DNA from: Branchipolynoe longqiensis
Taxonomy: Eukaryota > Annelida > Polychaeta > Phyllodocida > Polynoidae
Direction: 5' to 3'
Assembly: GCA_030323885.1 (NCBI GenBank)
Contig: CM059203.1
Span: forward strand, 1,860,001-1,924,000
Length of the DNA: 64,000 nucleotides
The notes beneath the pieces are model-generated. The model was not told the origin of the DNA, searched no databases, and was given only the letters and a program-made list of their open reading frames with translations. This document shows positions 31,500 to 43,624 of this stretch, piece after piece. The translations under genes and the position numbers were made by a program. The stretch's first letter is position 1. Every line of letters begins with the position of its first letter.

Positions 31500-31690
31500 A
31501 GTGCCAGTCACTATAGCAACGTGCTATTATTATAGTCACTTGTTAAAAAGCACTGGTTATTGGCAGGCCAGTTACCATAGCAACATTCTATAACTTGTCA
31601 GAATGATTAAAATAGTTATTTACAGGTCAGTCTCCATAGCAACAGGATATGACTAGTCAGAATCGGTTAAACACAATGATACATTTACAG
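31500..31690. repeat. Imperfect 60-65-bp repeats, each with an X-box
   Basis: Three related units contain GTCACTATAGCAAC (31507-31520), GTTACCATAGCAAC (31571-31584) and GTCTCCATAGCAAC (31630-31643). All fit the RFX X-box consensus GTHNYYATRRNAAC. Whether they bind RFX is inference. Confidence 0.6.
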
Positions 31691-31826
31691 TTCAGAATGA
31701 TCAACCTAATAAGTCATATATTTATCTTTAAGCAAAAATTGTCAGAAGCTGTTGGACTATGCAATTGTAATGTCTGGTCATTGACTAGGTCGATCACGTG
31801 GTGACTCAGGAAGTTTGAGTAGTCTG

Positions 31827-32116
31827 CAAGGATGAAAGATTTCCGCAATTTCCTGTCCCTATAAATGTATACTAATACGTTGTTCAAACACCGCAGGACC
31901 ATCATCATATACTTGGCCTAATATTTGGTGCAGACGCTGCAGCACTATCAGCGTATACTACTAATAAATGCTTCAAAAGCTGCAGCACTATCATCATATA
32001 CCAATATGTAGGAAACCTGACTTCCAGGAATTTTCCGCGATTCCCTGACAATGCTGAAGCTATGGGAAAATATCAGCATTTCCGCTTTTTTTTCCCGGAG
32101 GCCACTTTCATCCCTG
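31827..32116. mobile_element. MITE family D, copy 1
   Basis: Begins CAAGGATGAAAG and ends CTTTCATCCCTG. Flanks AGTCTG and GTTCTG (4 of 6 match). Interior GCAGCACTATCAGCGTATAC, TCCGCGATTCCCTGACAATG. Confidence 0.75.
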
Positions 32117-32134
32117 GTTCTGTTACACAAAATG

Positions 32135-32795
32135 TAAAGCCGCATAGTCCGATAAAAGCATCATTTCGAAACTAACACATTGACCTAGATTTGAACCTAC
32201 ATATCAAACTTCGGTGCTGATGCACTCATTAAACATTTATTTCAATTTTGTACTCCTGTGCTATGCTTGAAAATGGATGTTAAAGAAAAGTATCCCTCAT
32301 TTTAGTGTGCACACCAAAATTAATTTAGCTTAATTTTTTTCACTCCAAGTTATAACCCTTTCAAATAAATATATGTCAAACTAAAAACTAAAGTGAAGTA
32401 GACTATAACAATCCCCGAATGTGCCGTATTCTCACGGGTTAACGCCCTGGGGCCGTATGCACGAATCGGGGTTAGGGCCGTAACCGCGGCTAGGCTAGCT
32501 CCAGACAGCTAAATGTGAGAAATCGGTATGCAATTACTGACATTTAGCCTGTGGAGCTAGCCTAGCACGGTTACGGCCCTAACCCCGATTCGTGCATACG
32601 GCCCCTGGACGTTTAAACTGGCAAATCATTGAAGTGGGGTGTGTGCGTTTACTCACACATGGGCGCTTAAGGGGTGGGCGTTTACGAAATATTGGCCAAG
32701 TGCGTGGGGGCTTAACCCGTGATAATACAGTATTTATCGACAAAGACATATCGCAGGAAGTCAAAACCATCAAATTATGCAACTTCAATACCTGT
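32135..32795 (+). mobile_element. Family F element, interrupted by palindromic H
   Basis: The left end AAAGCCGCATAGTCCGATAA and right end ATCAAATTATGCAACTTCAA frame a family F body. The stretch 32417-32730, which includes the palindrome at 32450-32608, is foreign. Confidence 0.6.
32450..32608. mobile_element. Short palindromic H element
   Basis: GGGGCCGTATGCACGAATCG at the left and the exact inverse at the right. The arms stay complementary for about 70 bp (GGTTAGGGCCGTAACC and GGCTAGCTCC blocks). It is a deletion derivative of the larger H elements, sharing their ends. Confidence 0.8.
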
Positions 32796-33134
32796 TGGAA
32801 TTGCAGAACTTTCTTAACATCAAAAGCAACGCATGCCATTATTGATAGAGTGAGTTCAGCAATAACTAGAATTGTAATTCATATAAATGAAATATTTTCT
32901 TGTACTAGTTGTAGCATCTGACGTGTGTGTGTTGGTGGGGATTCTGTAAATCCTTATTAGTTGGTGTGTTTTTGTTCGAGGAGGGAGGGGGGTGAGGTGA
33001 GAATTGAGAAACGGGGTAGGTGGGGAGTAAATTTTTGTTAATGATTGTTGTAAATGTTACACTAGACTTTTTTTTTAAAGCAAAAATAAATAAAAATTTT
33101 AAAGAATTTACTCTCCACTTGCAAATGTACAGGT

Positions 33135-33329
33135 TCAGTCTTAAATGTGGTCTCGTACACGACAGTGGCCAACGGTGTGCACTCTAGCTCCCCCTAGTAT
33201 GTGGTGTCGCGTGCTTGTTCGGAGAGTGAAGTTTTGCCTCGCGGCTACGCGCCCTCTGGTGGCGAGGCGTGTGCAGGGGCAAAGAGCCATCGCCTCTAGA
33301 TCGGGGACAAATAAAGCAATTCTCACACG
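33135..33329 (+). other. Candidate 5' non-coding exon of zinc-finger gene 1
   Basis: A CpG-rich stretch ends at CTCACACG|GTAAGC, a good donor, 711 bp before the acceptor at 34040. Position and composition suit a first exon and promoter. There is no matching stretch upstream of gene 2 that I can see, so this is tentative. Confidence 0.35.
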
Positions 33330-34040
33330 GTAAGCATTTCCGGAAGGGAGATCTTCAGCTTTCAGAATTAATTTATATATTTTTGTATTATTATTTATAA
33401 TTACTGGAATAATTTTTGGGGTTAAGAATTACTTTTATTTAAACAATTACTTTCTTTTAACTTTTTTGTTAAAATCATGGCAACTCGCGGCTTTGGTTTG
33501 TCTTACCAGTCACTGGGAGAGGATTGGGGCTTTACCCTTGCACATTAGTTCCAATATGTTCCGGCACACCGAACCGTGACCCATATATGCTAAATATGCT
33601 GGGAGATTTTGAGTGGAGAGCTAGCACCGTCTGTTTTTGTACTTCCTATGTGCTTTTTCCATTAAAAAAATACTATTTTCATGGGCTATGCTTGAAATGT
33701 ATCTATTTGTTTAATTTAAAAAAATACTATTGATATTTAAATACATTGCTTTAACAAAAATATCAATGGACCAATACACACACATCATGAATCATTTAAC
33801 CTGACACACTTCTTTAATAAAACAGGCTATGCAAGACTCCAGTTTAGGATACATAATTGTATTTAGTCAGTTTGCGGCATGTATTATGTAGGAAACCCTT
33901 CTCGACAATTATATTGAATCAGAATTGGGACATGAAACAGAAATAATTTCTTGAGCTTTTTGTTGAATGGCATGAGAACCAATCGCTGCTGTCTGTACTT
34001 TGACCGGGGCTTAACCACCATTTTGTTTCCACCACTGTAG

Positions 34041-35272
34041 GTGTGAGGTGTGACCGTGTGGAGACGCGTGGCCCAGAACGAGACTAAAACAGGAGTGCCA
34101 GCTTCTACAACAGCAGCAGCGATATGAGTGACTATACAATGAACAGCAACAATCACGGTGTACTCCCACACCACATCTACGGTTCGCATTCCAGTCTGGG
34201 AAATGGTAAAGCTTTCCCAGGAATGCACAGCGGGAACTCATTCACAAGTGTGAACACCAGTGACAATATGAGCGCTTCCAAGAACTTCCCAATCGTAAGC
34301 ACTCTGAGTTTGGGTCCGAACAAGAACTACTCTGTCACTAGCAGTACTATTCCTGGAGCGAGTAAGAAGTCATTTGCCAGTGAGAGCAGTAGCAAATCAG
34401 GTGCAGGCACGTCCAAGACTTATACTAGCCTGAGTAATATTTCTCGGCTACCGTCGATGAAGAAGCGTAACCACCACTGTCCGACATGTGGCAAAGGGTT
34501 CACACGGTCAGAACACATGCAGAGGCACATGTTCATCCACACAGGTGAGCGTCCGCATGTGTGTACGCTCTGCGGGAAGGCGTTTACACGCTCTTCACAC
34601 CTGGACCGGCATACCTACACACACACCGGTGAAAAGCCACATGTGTGTGAGACATGTGGGAAGGGTTACACACGGGCTGCGCATCTCCAACGTCACACCT
34701 ACACCCACACGGGTGAGAAACCCTTCGGCTGTGAGCTGTGTGGGAAGGGTTTCGCCTCCCCGGCGGATCTGAAGAAGCATGGTTATACACATAGTGGGGA
34801 GAAGCCTCACGAGTGCAGTGTATGCGGAAAAGGCTTCAGCAGTCCCGCTCGGCTAAAGAAGCACAATATGATCCATACTGGGGAGCGACCGCACGCATGC
34901 ACACTGTGTGGTAAGACCTTCACCACCACATCACATCTGAAGAAACACATCATCAGCCACACCGCCGAAAAACCATACGCCTGTAACATCTGTGGGAAAG
35001 CCTTTGCACTGGATGAGGATCTGCGTAAGCATATTAACGGCCACAAGCCAAGTGAAGCATCGCATCCATGTTCATTATGTGGGAAGAATTTTGCGAATGC
35101 AGAAGAACTGCGGGTTCATGCGTTCACCCACGCTGCTGCACATGCTGCTGCTGCTATGAGTCACAGCACATCTGACTCGAAGCAGAATATGTGCAACCTA
35201 TGTGGGAAAGTGTTCGCCAACGGAGAAGATCTCAGAATTCACACCTACACCCATGTGGCCGAGCGTGGCTGA
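34041..35272 (+). CDS. C2H2 zinc-finger protein 1, nine fingers
   Basis: The coding frame is 34124-35272 (382 residues) and appears as a single exon. Upstream, CACTGTAG|GTGTGAGGTGTGACCGTG is a splice acceptor followed by 5' UTR shared with gene 2. Residues 1-115 are Ser/Asn-rich without a recognised SCAN, KRAB, BTB or ZAD domain. Nine CxxC-x12-HxxxH fingers run from C119 to near the end, the first seven joined by HTGE(K/R)P-like linkers. Fingers 8 and 9 are separated by an Ala/His spacer (HAAAHAAAA). Finger 1 has Arg, Glu, His and Arg at helix positions -1, 2, 3 and 6, which predicts G-rich contacts. It is likely a nuclear DNA-binding regulator. A tenth finger is lost (see 35261-35345). Target genes are unknown. 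Confidence 0.88.
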
Positions 35273-35345
35273 GAAGCCGCACGTATGTGGTACGTCTGGA
35301 AATGGCTTCCATAACCATAACCCCTAACGAAGATCCCTCCGGATC
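35261..35345 (+). pseudogene. Decayed last finger of zinc-finger gene 1
   Basis: A 10-base duplication (GTGGCCGAG followed by CGTGGCTGAG) gives a stop at 35270. Beyond it, KPHVCGTSGNGFHNHNP is still recognisable as a finger start, but CxxC has become CGTS and another stop follows. Gene 2 keeps the corresponding finger intact. Confidence 0.8.
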
Positions 35346-36040
35346 CACGCATATGCACTTCATCTGAACAGACTTTAAAAAATTAAAATTAAAAAACCCA
35401 TTAGTAGAACCTTATTTTTGTTCAATGATATGATAGGCCAAAGCGCAGTTAGATTTCTTATTCAGAAAGGCAATCACAGATTTAGGTTGGTGTTGCTGGA
35501 GATATGGAAATTCTCAGCGGTGTGAGTGATTTTCTTGGGCTGTGTGTATTTAAAAAACAAAAGGGAAAAAACCAATCGACTATCAGTAAAAAGTTACATT
35601 ATTTAGTGTCTGAAATGAGTTTTGTTTCCCCATTGAAGCCACATGAGAATATTGGCTTCTCATTGAAGCCATGTGAGTGGCTTCCCATTGAAGCCACATT
35701 GATGCAAGTGCTCCCATTGAAGCCACATGAGAATGCTGGCTCCCCAGTAACGCTTTGTCCCATGGTTTATGACCATGGTTTCCGTTGCGGACTTGGCGCC
35801 CAACCATCATTCGCTTCCCGCGCAAAGTTAGTTTTTGCCCCGGCCCTGCACTGACGGATATTTTATATTATGGGATAGTTAGTTGTGTTAGACCTTTATA
35901 TAAAGTACTTGTTATTACGACAGTTTGTTCGCAACCACCGCATGATTTCTAATCAACTATCCCAGCCTGAGATATACAGTGGTATGGTTAGCACTTGTTT
36001 AAAGTGCTACAACATGCGGTGACTATAAACAATTTTTGTT
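35273..36040 (+). other. 3' flank of zinc-finger gene 1
   Basis: AGATATGGAAATTCTCAGCG with GTGTGAGTGA (35493-35530) matches 47981-48015 downstream of gene 2, so the duplication covers the 3' side. 35625-35760 has four imperfect repeats of CATTGAAGCCACATGAGAAT. No clear poly-A signal. Confidence 0.5.
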
Positions 36041-36049
36041 TAAAATTAA

Positions 36050-36385
36050 AAGGTTTATCACAATTTGATTGTGTTTCCTGAAGGAGTTGTGTAAGTGAGC
36101 GAATGTGTGTTTACGTAGACTACTGGGTGACCATTGGGACAGATCCATGTATATACAAATCGATGTCACACTGGCTTTAAACTAAATTTTATCACAATTT
36201 GATTATGTTTTTACTGAATGGAATTGTGTACGTGAGCGAATGTGTATTTACGTAGACTGTATGAGACAACGTGGCCACTGAGACCGATCCCTATATATGT
36301 ATGTACATATAATTACCTGGGGTTGTGGCCTCCAGGACATCCACAGCCCAGGCAGCCGATGTCACACTTAATTAGTCTTAACATT
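36050..36385. repeat. 138-bp imperfect tandem duplication
   Basis: TTTATCACAATTTGATTRTG, GTGAGCGAATGTGT and TTTACGTAGACT occur at about 36052 and 36188, each unit ending near GATGTCACAC. Confidence 0.65.
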
Positions 36386-36689
36386 ATAACAAATTACTCA
36401 TCGTAAGTTTTATTAGTGCAGGAATGAGTTCTTGGTTAAATGGGTAATTTCTTCTGATATGCTTAGCACTGTTAATTTTATGGGACGGCAAATATAATAT
36501 ATTTTTCTTGTTGTTAGCGATTGCTATTCTCGTTGAAGTGAACAAACTAGAGACAAGACTTTGCAGCGCAACCACATAATTTCCCATGTGTTTCATTCAA
36601 CGCATGGCTACTTTCACAGCGGTAAAGGATTATTTAAACATGATATTGTCATAATCTCTCCATTTATGCAATACACACTGTACCAGTAT

Positions 36690-36830
36690 CTAAGTTAGAT
36701 ATGTAGAATCAAATTTAGGTGATTGTTTTGGTTTTGAACATTTTATGTTTTCCTCGCACTGAAGATTTAATGCAATGAATTTAAAATTGCATAGTCCGAT
36801 GGTTTTAACTTTAAGTTTCTGCCAATATTT
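36690..36830 (-). mobile_element. Family F fragment, reverse
   Basis: ATCTAAGTTAGATATGTAGA and GTTTTGGTTTTGAA match the family F left part inverted. AATTGCATAGTCCGATGG at about 36785 is an F terminus in direct orientation, so two partial copies probably abut. Confidence 0.5.
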
Positions 36831-37031
36831 TTTCATATATATGCATTATCTGACTCTTCTTTACTTTGAAGTAAATTCTAATTTAGAAGACTACCTGATG
36901 ATATATTTCAAGTGAAAACAAACAGGACTTTGGTTCGCACATTGAAATGCTGGACACCATGTTTTAGTAGTGACAGATTCTGTTAAACATCTATAAATAT
37001 AATTAATTTGTATACCACATGCATTAACAGT

Positions 37032-37378
37032 GGAGACCAGACGGGATGGCTGAGTGAGGTGAGCGTCCGTCTCCTGTTTGGGAGATAGGGGGATCCGAAC
37101 CTATATGTTTGTGGGTTCGGACCCTGGTCGACTCAAACCAATCAATTAAAAATTGATACTTGTCACTTCCTAGCTTGGCGTTAATAGGATAGGATAAGGA
37201 CTGGTTAGCTCAGTGTCAGGATAATGTGACTCGGTGGGATATCAGGTCATGGTGCCAGCGGCCTAATTTCCCAGTGGGACAGTACTATAAATTCGCCATG
37301 AGTGCGCAGTCACAAGTCGGTACCCGTACTGATATGACCTCAGATGTTGCTAGGGCATAAAACAACAACAAACAAACA
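37032..37378 (+). mobile_element. SINE type A, full-length forward copy
   Basis: Head GACGGGATGGCTGAGTGAGG, with an extra 28-base stretch before the B box GTGGGTTCGGACCCTGG. The body and tail match the family, ending AACAACAAACAAACAAACAA. A family F right end follows at 37388-37445. Confidence 0.85.
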
Positions 37379-38311
37379 AACAAACCCCTGTATTTATCTC
37401 AGAAAAAGGTAGAAACTCAAAACCACCGGACTAAGCAATTTTAAACCTCTTGTACAGTGGTCATTACTATTGTTTGGTTTGATTCCAGTACTCAATATCA
37501 CTTACCTACCAAAGACCAGTCCAGGTGTGCTCTTCTCCTTTTTTGTTGTAAATATTTTATTCTTGAATTTGTCCTGGTTTTTAGTTTTTTTGTCGCCATG
37601 GTGCCAATCTTTGCGCCATCTCTGCACCATCATCGACATATGCACCGCTAATATCTGATTGGACATTGGAGATATCTGGTTAAGGATTGTCCAAGTGTGT
37701 TTTCTATCTTGCATGACCATGGTCTATTTGTTTGAAAAGAATTCTTTCTTTTTTTTTATCTTTGAAAATTGTCATTTCACATTGAAAATGTGTGCCATTA
37801 ATGTGGTTATTATTTGAACAAAATATGGATTGATTTCCTACACCATGATGGAATTGATTCAATTCTCATCTCGATATCTCTCTTCTAATTTGAACATGCC
37901 CAGATCTATTTGAAATCAATTCGGTTTAGTGAACGTGCTATATATATATAAAGCGAGGACATTTTTCTTGCGTCAAAATTGTAATGTAAAGAAAAGGAAG
38001 TAGCGTTCACGTTGGTAGGGAGACAGTTATTTGGAAGGTTTAGTACTGTTGCATTGTCGTTGGGCGGTAATAGCTCTTGGGCCCCCAACTTGTACATACT
38101 GTATATATCTAATGCGGCTTCTTGCGCTTTCGTATCCCCTGTTTAGCTCTCCTCCAACCACCAACCACCACACCCACAAATTAATTTGGAGACAAATTTG
38201 TGTCTACCCACCCCCATTCAACAATCTCGAATAACTTGCTTGAGCTTGCTCGCTTGCACTGTCATTATTATAGCTATAAACACCCTATATTAAATATGGA
38301 CTGTCAACGAT

Positions 38312-38660
38312 CGGGGATGAAATATCTCTGCAATTTCACAAAATCTCCGCATATATTGACCGATTAACTTCACAAAATGCCAATATACATGCCCGGAATT
38401 GGTTAGTTTGACTCCCATTCTTATATGACCTTAGATGTTGCTAGAACATACAACCTAACTAAGAAAGAGTTAGGCATGGGTAATAATATAGTCACAACAA
38501 TGAGAATTGAAACCTGGCTTCCAGTATTTTCCCGCAATTCCCTGACAGTGTGAATCCTCTGGGAGAAATTCACCATGGTTCTGCCGGACCCCGCCAGGTG
38601 GCGCCAAGGACTGGGCCTGATTTCCACGTTTGTTTTTGCTGGATACCACTTTCATCCCTG
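38312..38660. mobile_element. MITE family D, copy 2, with SINE tail inside
   Basis: Begins CGGGGATGAAAT and ends CTTTCATCCCTG. The interior contains TCTTATATGACCTTAGATGT (38419 on), which is the SINE-A tail. Flanks are too diverged for a clear duplication. Confidence 0.65.
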
Positions 38661-38664
38661 AATT

Positions 38665-39500
38665 TTAAAATACCTTCGCAATGGCCCTTGCATAGCATCA
38701 GTGTCAAAGTTCCATAATACCCTTAGTAGAAGCTTTTTTGTTTTAAAAAACACCAAACAAATTTAACCCCACCATAAACAGAAGGGGTTTGCAGTAACCA
38801 CACTGTTTTTTTTAAATATTTGTGACCCTCATTTTACCGTGTACTCTTTCGGAGTGCGATCGAAGGAAAGACCTGGTTCTGCCTGTAGCGGCTTCTTGCC
38901 CATCCACTGATCGCATCTCAGGCCTGCAGCAGTGCCTGACCAATTTATCTTCTTATATTTATTTGATTTATTATGAGGAAATCTTTCAATTTAAAAAATA
39001 AATTAACACCATAAATTGTTGGGAATCAATAATTACTACAGCTGTTAATGAAAATAGGCTTCTACTATCACACTGATCAGTACATCCTTTTAGAGAATGG
39101 GGGTGAATGGTTTGTGTTAGGGGGGCCGTTAAATTTGTTGTCAAAATCTAATCTCCCCCCCCCCCCCATGTAATGCTCTGTAGTGCTAAACCATAACCGT
39201 CCTAATGTGACCTAAGGTGTTGCCAGGGCATATACCTCCAACAACCAACTAGACCATGTCACACACCGCTTACTGCTTGGATTTCCACTCCCTAAGCGTT
39301 CCGTAATATTTGAATGGCCCCCTTATCACAACTGGGCAAAGTAACACTGGGAACCTTTAGTAAGACAAGCCTATCGTGTTGTAGGCTACAACATATGTGG
39401 TTGCTTTACTAACAAATCATCCAAAAGTGTACGCGGCATTCTCTAGTGCCATTCTACCAACACTCAAATCTGTTGGCTTTAATCGATTAAACTGAAGTTG
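38665..39500. other. Intergenic
   Basis: It contains C13 (39155-39167) and a SINE-A tail fragment at about 39195-39250 (GTCCTAATGTGACCTAAGGT). Otherwise nothing recognised. Confidence 0.4.
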
Positions 39501-39504
39501 TGGA

Positions 39505-39800
39505 TAGATGATTTCCACCACCAACCAACCCGCCTTCTGATGGAAGAACTAATGTTGTGGGTAGCAATTGTTTGCGCCACAAGTTCTGTGGAAATGGTAT
39601 AATATCAGATTTCGACCACCAACCTCCACCCTCTGATGTTAGTTAAAGAACTAGTGATATGGGTAGCAACGCACTGTGTAGCATGCTCTGTGGAAAAGGT
39701 CTTATTGAGCGTTGCCACCACAAACCTGCCCTCTGATGGCAGTGGCAAGAACTAATGTCGGTAGCAGCTCAGTGCGCAGCCTGCTTTGGAAGCGATCTCT
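39505..39800. repeat. Three imperfect repeats of about 120 bp
   Basis: CTCTGATG ... AAGAACTA ... GGTAGCA ... CTGTGGAA recurs near 39535, 39630 and 39730 with many differences. Confidence 0.5.
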
Positions 39801-40397
39801 TGTGAATTGATTGAGAAATGACGCGTACAAATATTTGAGCTGGTGCTTATTGCGGTGCCACTTTGCGGTGTTAACACCTTGGTGTACTTTGTATGTAGAT
39901 CTAATATTGCCGTAATCTCCCATCCCTATTAGGTAGTGCTACTGTAGCTTAGGGGTTCGCTGAATCAATTTGACGGTGTTGTGCTTGATTCTAATAAACA
40001 TCGCATATCCCAGCATTGTTCCAGCGCCCTACATTCTTGTCAACTATGCCTTCCAGGCATAAGGCCATGAGTTTAAGCAGACATATATTTGTTGCAATGG
40101 AACCAGCCTCCAGTTCACATAGGTTTGCGCAGCCATATATATTTGCGTTAAAAATTGGTTCGTGTGATACATCATTGAATAGAGAATAATATACTCAATA
40201 CCGATATCACTGGTGTGCGCATAAAATATGTCCCTTCGACAACTGCGGGATATGGCTAACACCAGGGGTGGTTCCAGGAAGCGATGGGATAAGCTTCATT
40301 CATAAATGCTATAAAATGCCGCTGTACAAACTGACGTCTGTCCGAGCCGCTTTTTCAAACAGGCAACACTGAGTCCGCTTGGTTGAACCTACCATCT

Positions 40398-40580
40398 TTT
40401 GTTGGGGTTTATGTCCTGGCAACATCTATAGTCGGGTACTGACTTGGGATAGTGTGCACTTATAGCGACTTTAGAGTGCTGACCCACTGGGTGATCAGGC
40501 TGTCAGTATCATGACCCGATATCCCACTCGGTCACATTATCCTGATACTGAGCTAACCACTCCTTGCCCAATGAGCTATG
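40398..40580 (-). mobile_element. SINE type A, partial reverse copy
   Basis: TTATGTCCTGGCAACATCTA, CCGATATCCCACTCGGTCAC and CACATTATCCTGATACTGAG are the inverse of the 3' half. The head is missing. Confidence 0.75.
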
Positions 40581-40615
40581 ATAGCTACAACCACAAGGAG
40601 CACGGCTCTCTAATT

Positions 40616-40918
40616 CAGAGATGAAAGATCTCCGCGATTCCGCAGATTTCTGGGATTTTTCAATCCCGCAGCACCATCAGCATATAGTAATATGTGGTGC
40701 AGACTCTGCAGCACTATCAGCGTATACTACTAATAAATGCTCCAAGCGTCGCATCACTATCAGTGCACACTACTAATATATGCTTTAAACGGCGCAGCAC
40801 TATCAGCGTATACCAATATATATGAAACCCGACTTCCGGGAATTTTCCGTGATTCCCTGACAATGCTCAACATATGGGAGAATATCAGCATTGTCCCTGG
40901 AGACCACTTTCATCCCTG
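40616..40918. mobile_element. MITE family D, copy 3
   Basis: Begins CAGAGATGAAAG and ends CTTTCATCCCTG; flanked on both sides by CTAATT (40610-40615 and 40919-40924). Interior GCAGCACCATCAGCATATAG, CTATCAGCGTATACTACTAA. Confidence 0.88.
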
Positions 40919-41205
40919 CTAATTGGATAACACAAATTAATAGCCGCATTATTATTCTTTGGAGATGTTCAACAATCGCATTAATGCTCCCATCTGACTG
41001 AAAATTTACACTTACTTGCTTCGGTCAATTAATGTGTGTTTATTGTGAGGACAAAAATGCAGATTCTCAATCACATAGGGTAAAACCGCCAAGGTGCAAT
41101 TATTGCATAAATGAGTGCGGCTTATTCCCATTTTATAGGAAAATTCCTATGTTAAGTTGCAGATGTATTTTAATAATTAATCGGTATAGCTCATTGTATG
41201 TTTGT

Positions 41206-41381
41206 ATCATACATACATACATACATACATACATACATACATACATACATACATACATACATACATACATACATACATACATACATACATACATACATAC
41301 ATACATACATACATACATACATACATACATACATACATACATACATACATACATACATACATACATACATACATACATACA
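41206..41381. repeat. (CATA)n microsatellite, about 44 units
   Basis: Uninterrupted tetranucleotide array. It keeps all frames open, which explains the TYIH and CMYV peptide strings. Confidence 0.98.
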
Positions 41382-41389
41382 TGCTGACG

Positions 41390-42120
41390 CTGACTGGCCA
41401 TTGGGGAAAATAGGAGACTTGCTCTCAGCACACTAACCCTCCTTGAACGTTGTCTGCTGCGAGTGAGTGCATCAGAGCTAAACAAAAATAACTACTTTAC
41501 ATATAAAAAAAATTTCTTTACAAATCTGTGTAGATTGTTAACCACCATTTACACTCACTCTCAGCAGTTTGCACTTAACCATAAAATGGGTATGCTAATT
41601 AGAACAATAATTTTTTTAAATTTTGTACATGTGGATATAGGCTTAAAGACAATGTACTCACATTATAGATATTTGCATTCTGATCATTTTGATATAAAAA
41701 TCAAGTCAATATCGCGTATAGAACCAGATATATTAATTTTCTAAATTGCTCAAGACGATTAGTGAAAATCACACGATTTGCCATGTTTGATGTCAAATTG
41801 CTCAACAAATATTTATTTGTACGGTGTGAAAAAAATTGAGATTAGAATTTGTACTAGAAATAATAAGTTAAAAGAATACTGATGTGATTAAAATGTAATT
41901 TGCCTTCAGCAGGCAGCCTCAAACATCAGGATTTAAGCAATTGCAGAATCATGAAAATGTGTGTAACGTTAAGGGCAAAAATTAAATATTAACAAATCCA
42001 TAACTCAAGGACTAATAGACCAATTTCCATTATTATATATATTTGTAATCAGAATGATAAGAGCTTTCCAACTGTACCATTTGCAAATTAACTTCATGAA
42101 AAGAAAAACATACATCCATA
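41390..42120. other. Intergenic, nothing recognised
   Basis: AT-rich, no element ends or coding signal seen. Confidence 0.3.
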
Positions 42121-42191
42121 CATAATTGGGCCTTCCTGATATTACCTTAGATGTTGCCAGGATGTAAACCTCTAACAACCAACCTACATAA

Positions 42192-42905
42192 TTGGACGCT
42201 GTGGCTAAATCGGTAGAGTACAGGGTTCACATTGGAAGGTTGGGAGTTTGAATCCTGGCCGAATCAAATGACTGATACTTGTCGCTACTTAGCCTGGCGC
42301 TCGACATTAATATGAAATGCTAAGGACTTGTTAGCTCAGTGTCAGTATAATGTGACTGAGTGGGATATCAGGTCATGGTGCTGATGGCCTGGTCTCCCTA
42401 TAAAATTGACATGACTGGGTAGTCACTAGATGAAAGATTCACCCGGTACTTGTAGTACACAGGTGAATGACAACATAGTCTAAATACGGGCGAAAATAGC
42501 TTTAGTATGGAACATGAAGTAGAAACTGTGGTTCCATGATCAAATGGCTACATATATTGGCACAGATTTGGTGAAATGGGAGAGAATGCAAAAAGACAAG
42601 ATGGCAGCCAGAGAACGCCGTCGATTTCACTTTTAAATTGCATTAAAGTATGTTTTAATATATTTTCCAACTCAAAAAGTAGCGGGTAAATATGAAGACA
42701 TCTACAAAGAATAAATGTTGCTTCTTAGATTGTAAAATTAGGCTCTCATTTCATTAACCCGCTTTTTCGACTGTTTTTATATAGCGTTGGTATTCACCCG
42801 TGTACTGCGAGTACCGGGTGAATCCTTTATCTAGGTAGTCACAAGTCGGTAATCGTCCTGATATGACTGGATGTTGCTAGGATGTAAAACCCAAACAAAC
42901 ATAAT
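42192..42905 (+). mobile_element. SINE type A interrupted by MITE family I
   Basis: Head GACGCTGTGGCTAAATCGGT, B box GAGTTTGAATCCTGG, body to GGTAGTCAC at 42426. After the insertion the tail resumes with CACAAGTCGGTAATCGTCC and ends AACCCAAACAAAC. A separate SINE-A tail fragment precedes it at 42130-42185. Confidence 0.85.
42427..42833. mobile_element. MITE family I, copy 3
   Basis: The ends are TAGATGAAAGATTCACCC and GGGTGAATCCTTTATCTA. Perfect 9-bp flanks GGTAGTCAC (42418-42426, 42834-42842). Hairpins CACCCGGTACT/AGTACACAGGTG at the left and CACCCGTGTACT/AGTACCGGGTG at the right. Confidence 0.92.
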
Positions 42906-43053
42906 ATACATACTGATATAAATCTGCTTGTATGTGGGCGACAAGTCCTCGAATAATTGTTCGCGTTCTATTTCTTTCTGGCCACTTGAAAATTCCTGGC
43001 AGTTGTGATCCAAACTGGAAAAATGGAAGTCTCTCCTCGAAAGACTAGTTATG

Positions 43054-43329
43054 CAGGGTTGCCAACCATCATGGTTTCGCCGTGAAGTGTACAATATTTA
43101 TGTCCCATCATCACTGTACGCCAATCTCCGGGTTTTTCATTTTCTAGTGTCGCCAACCCTGCAATACCATTAATATAGTAATATAAATCTCACGGATTAT
43201 TTGTATAAAAAATATAAGATAAATGAATTCGAAAATTCAAAAGAATCCGGTCGGGGGGGAGGGGGGTAAGGGGTACCTTCAGATCCCTCGTCTTCTGTTT
43301 TGTTTAATTTTCCAATGTTGGCAACCCTG
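43054..43329. mobile_element. CAGGGTTGCCAAC MITE (family K)
   Basis: 13-base perfect terminal inverted repeats, with flanks GTTATG on both sides (43048-43053 and 43330-43335). An internal GTCGCCAACCCTG at 43151-43163 may be a third end from a nested or older copy. Confidence 0.85.
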
Positions 43330-43380
43330 GTTATGGACAAGGATGGTCAGGTCTGACCTCAACAAACGTTCTCCTGTATT

Positions 43381-43619
43381 CAGGGATGAAAGATCTCCGC
43401 GGTTCCACGGATTTTCAATCCCGCAGCACCATCAATGTATACTAATATGTGGTGCAGACTCCGCAGCACTATCAGCGTATACTACTAATAAATGCTCCAA
43501 GCGCTGGAGAACTATCGGTGTATGCCAATATATATAAAACCCGACTTCCAGGAATTGTCCGCGATTCCTGACAATGCTAATCCTATGGGAGAATATCAGC
43601 ATTTCCACTTTCATCCATG
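43381..43619. mobile_element. MITE family D, copy 4
   Basis: Begins CAGGGATGAAAG and ends CTTTCATCCATG. Flanks TGTATT and TGCATT (5 of 6). Confidence 0.82.
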
Positions 43620-43624
43620 TGCAT

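Noticed and set aside
33524..33733. Short frame before zinc-finger gene 1
   Set aside because: It lies in AT-rich sequence within the probable 5' UTR intron and has no recognisable content.
41032..41436. Open frames over the (CATA)n tract
   Set aside because: All frames of the tetranucleotide array are stop-free on both strands; there is no coding signal.
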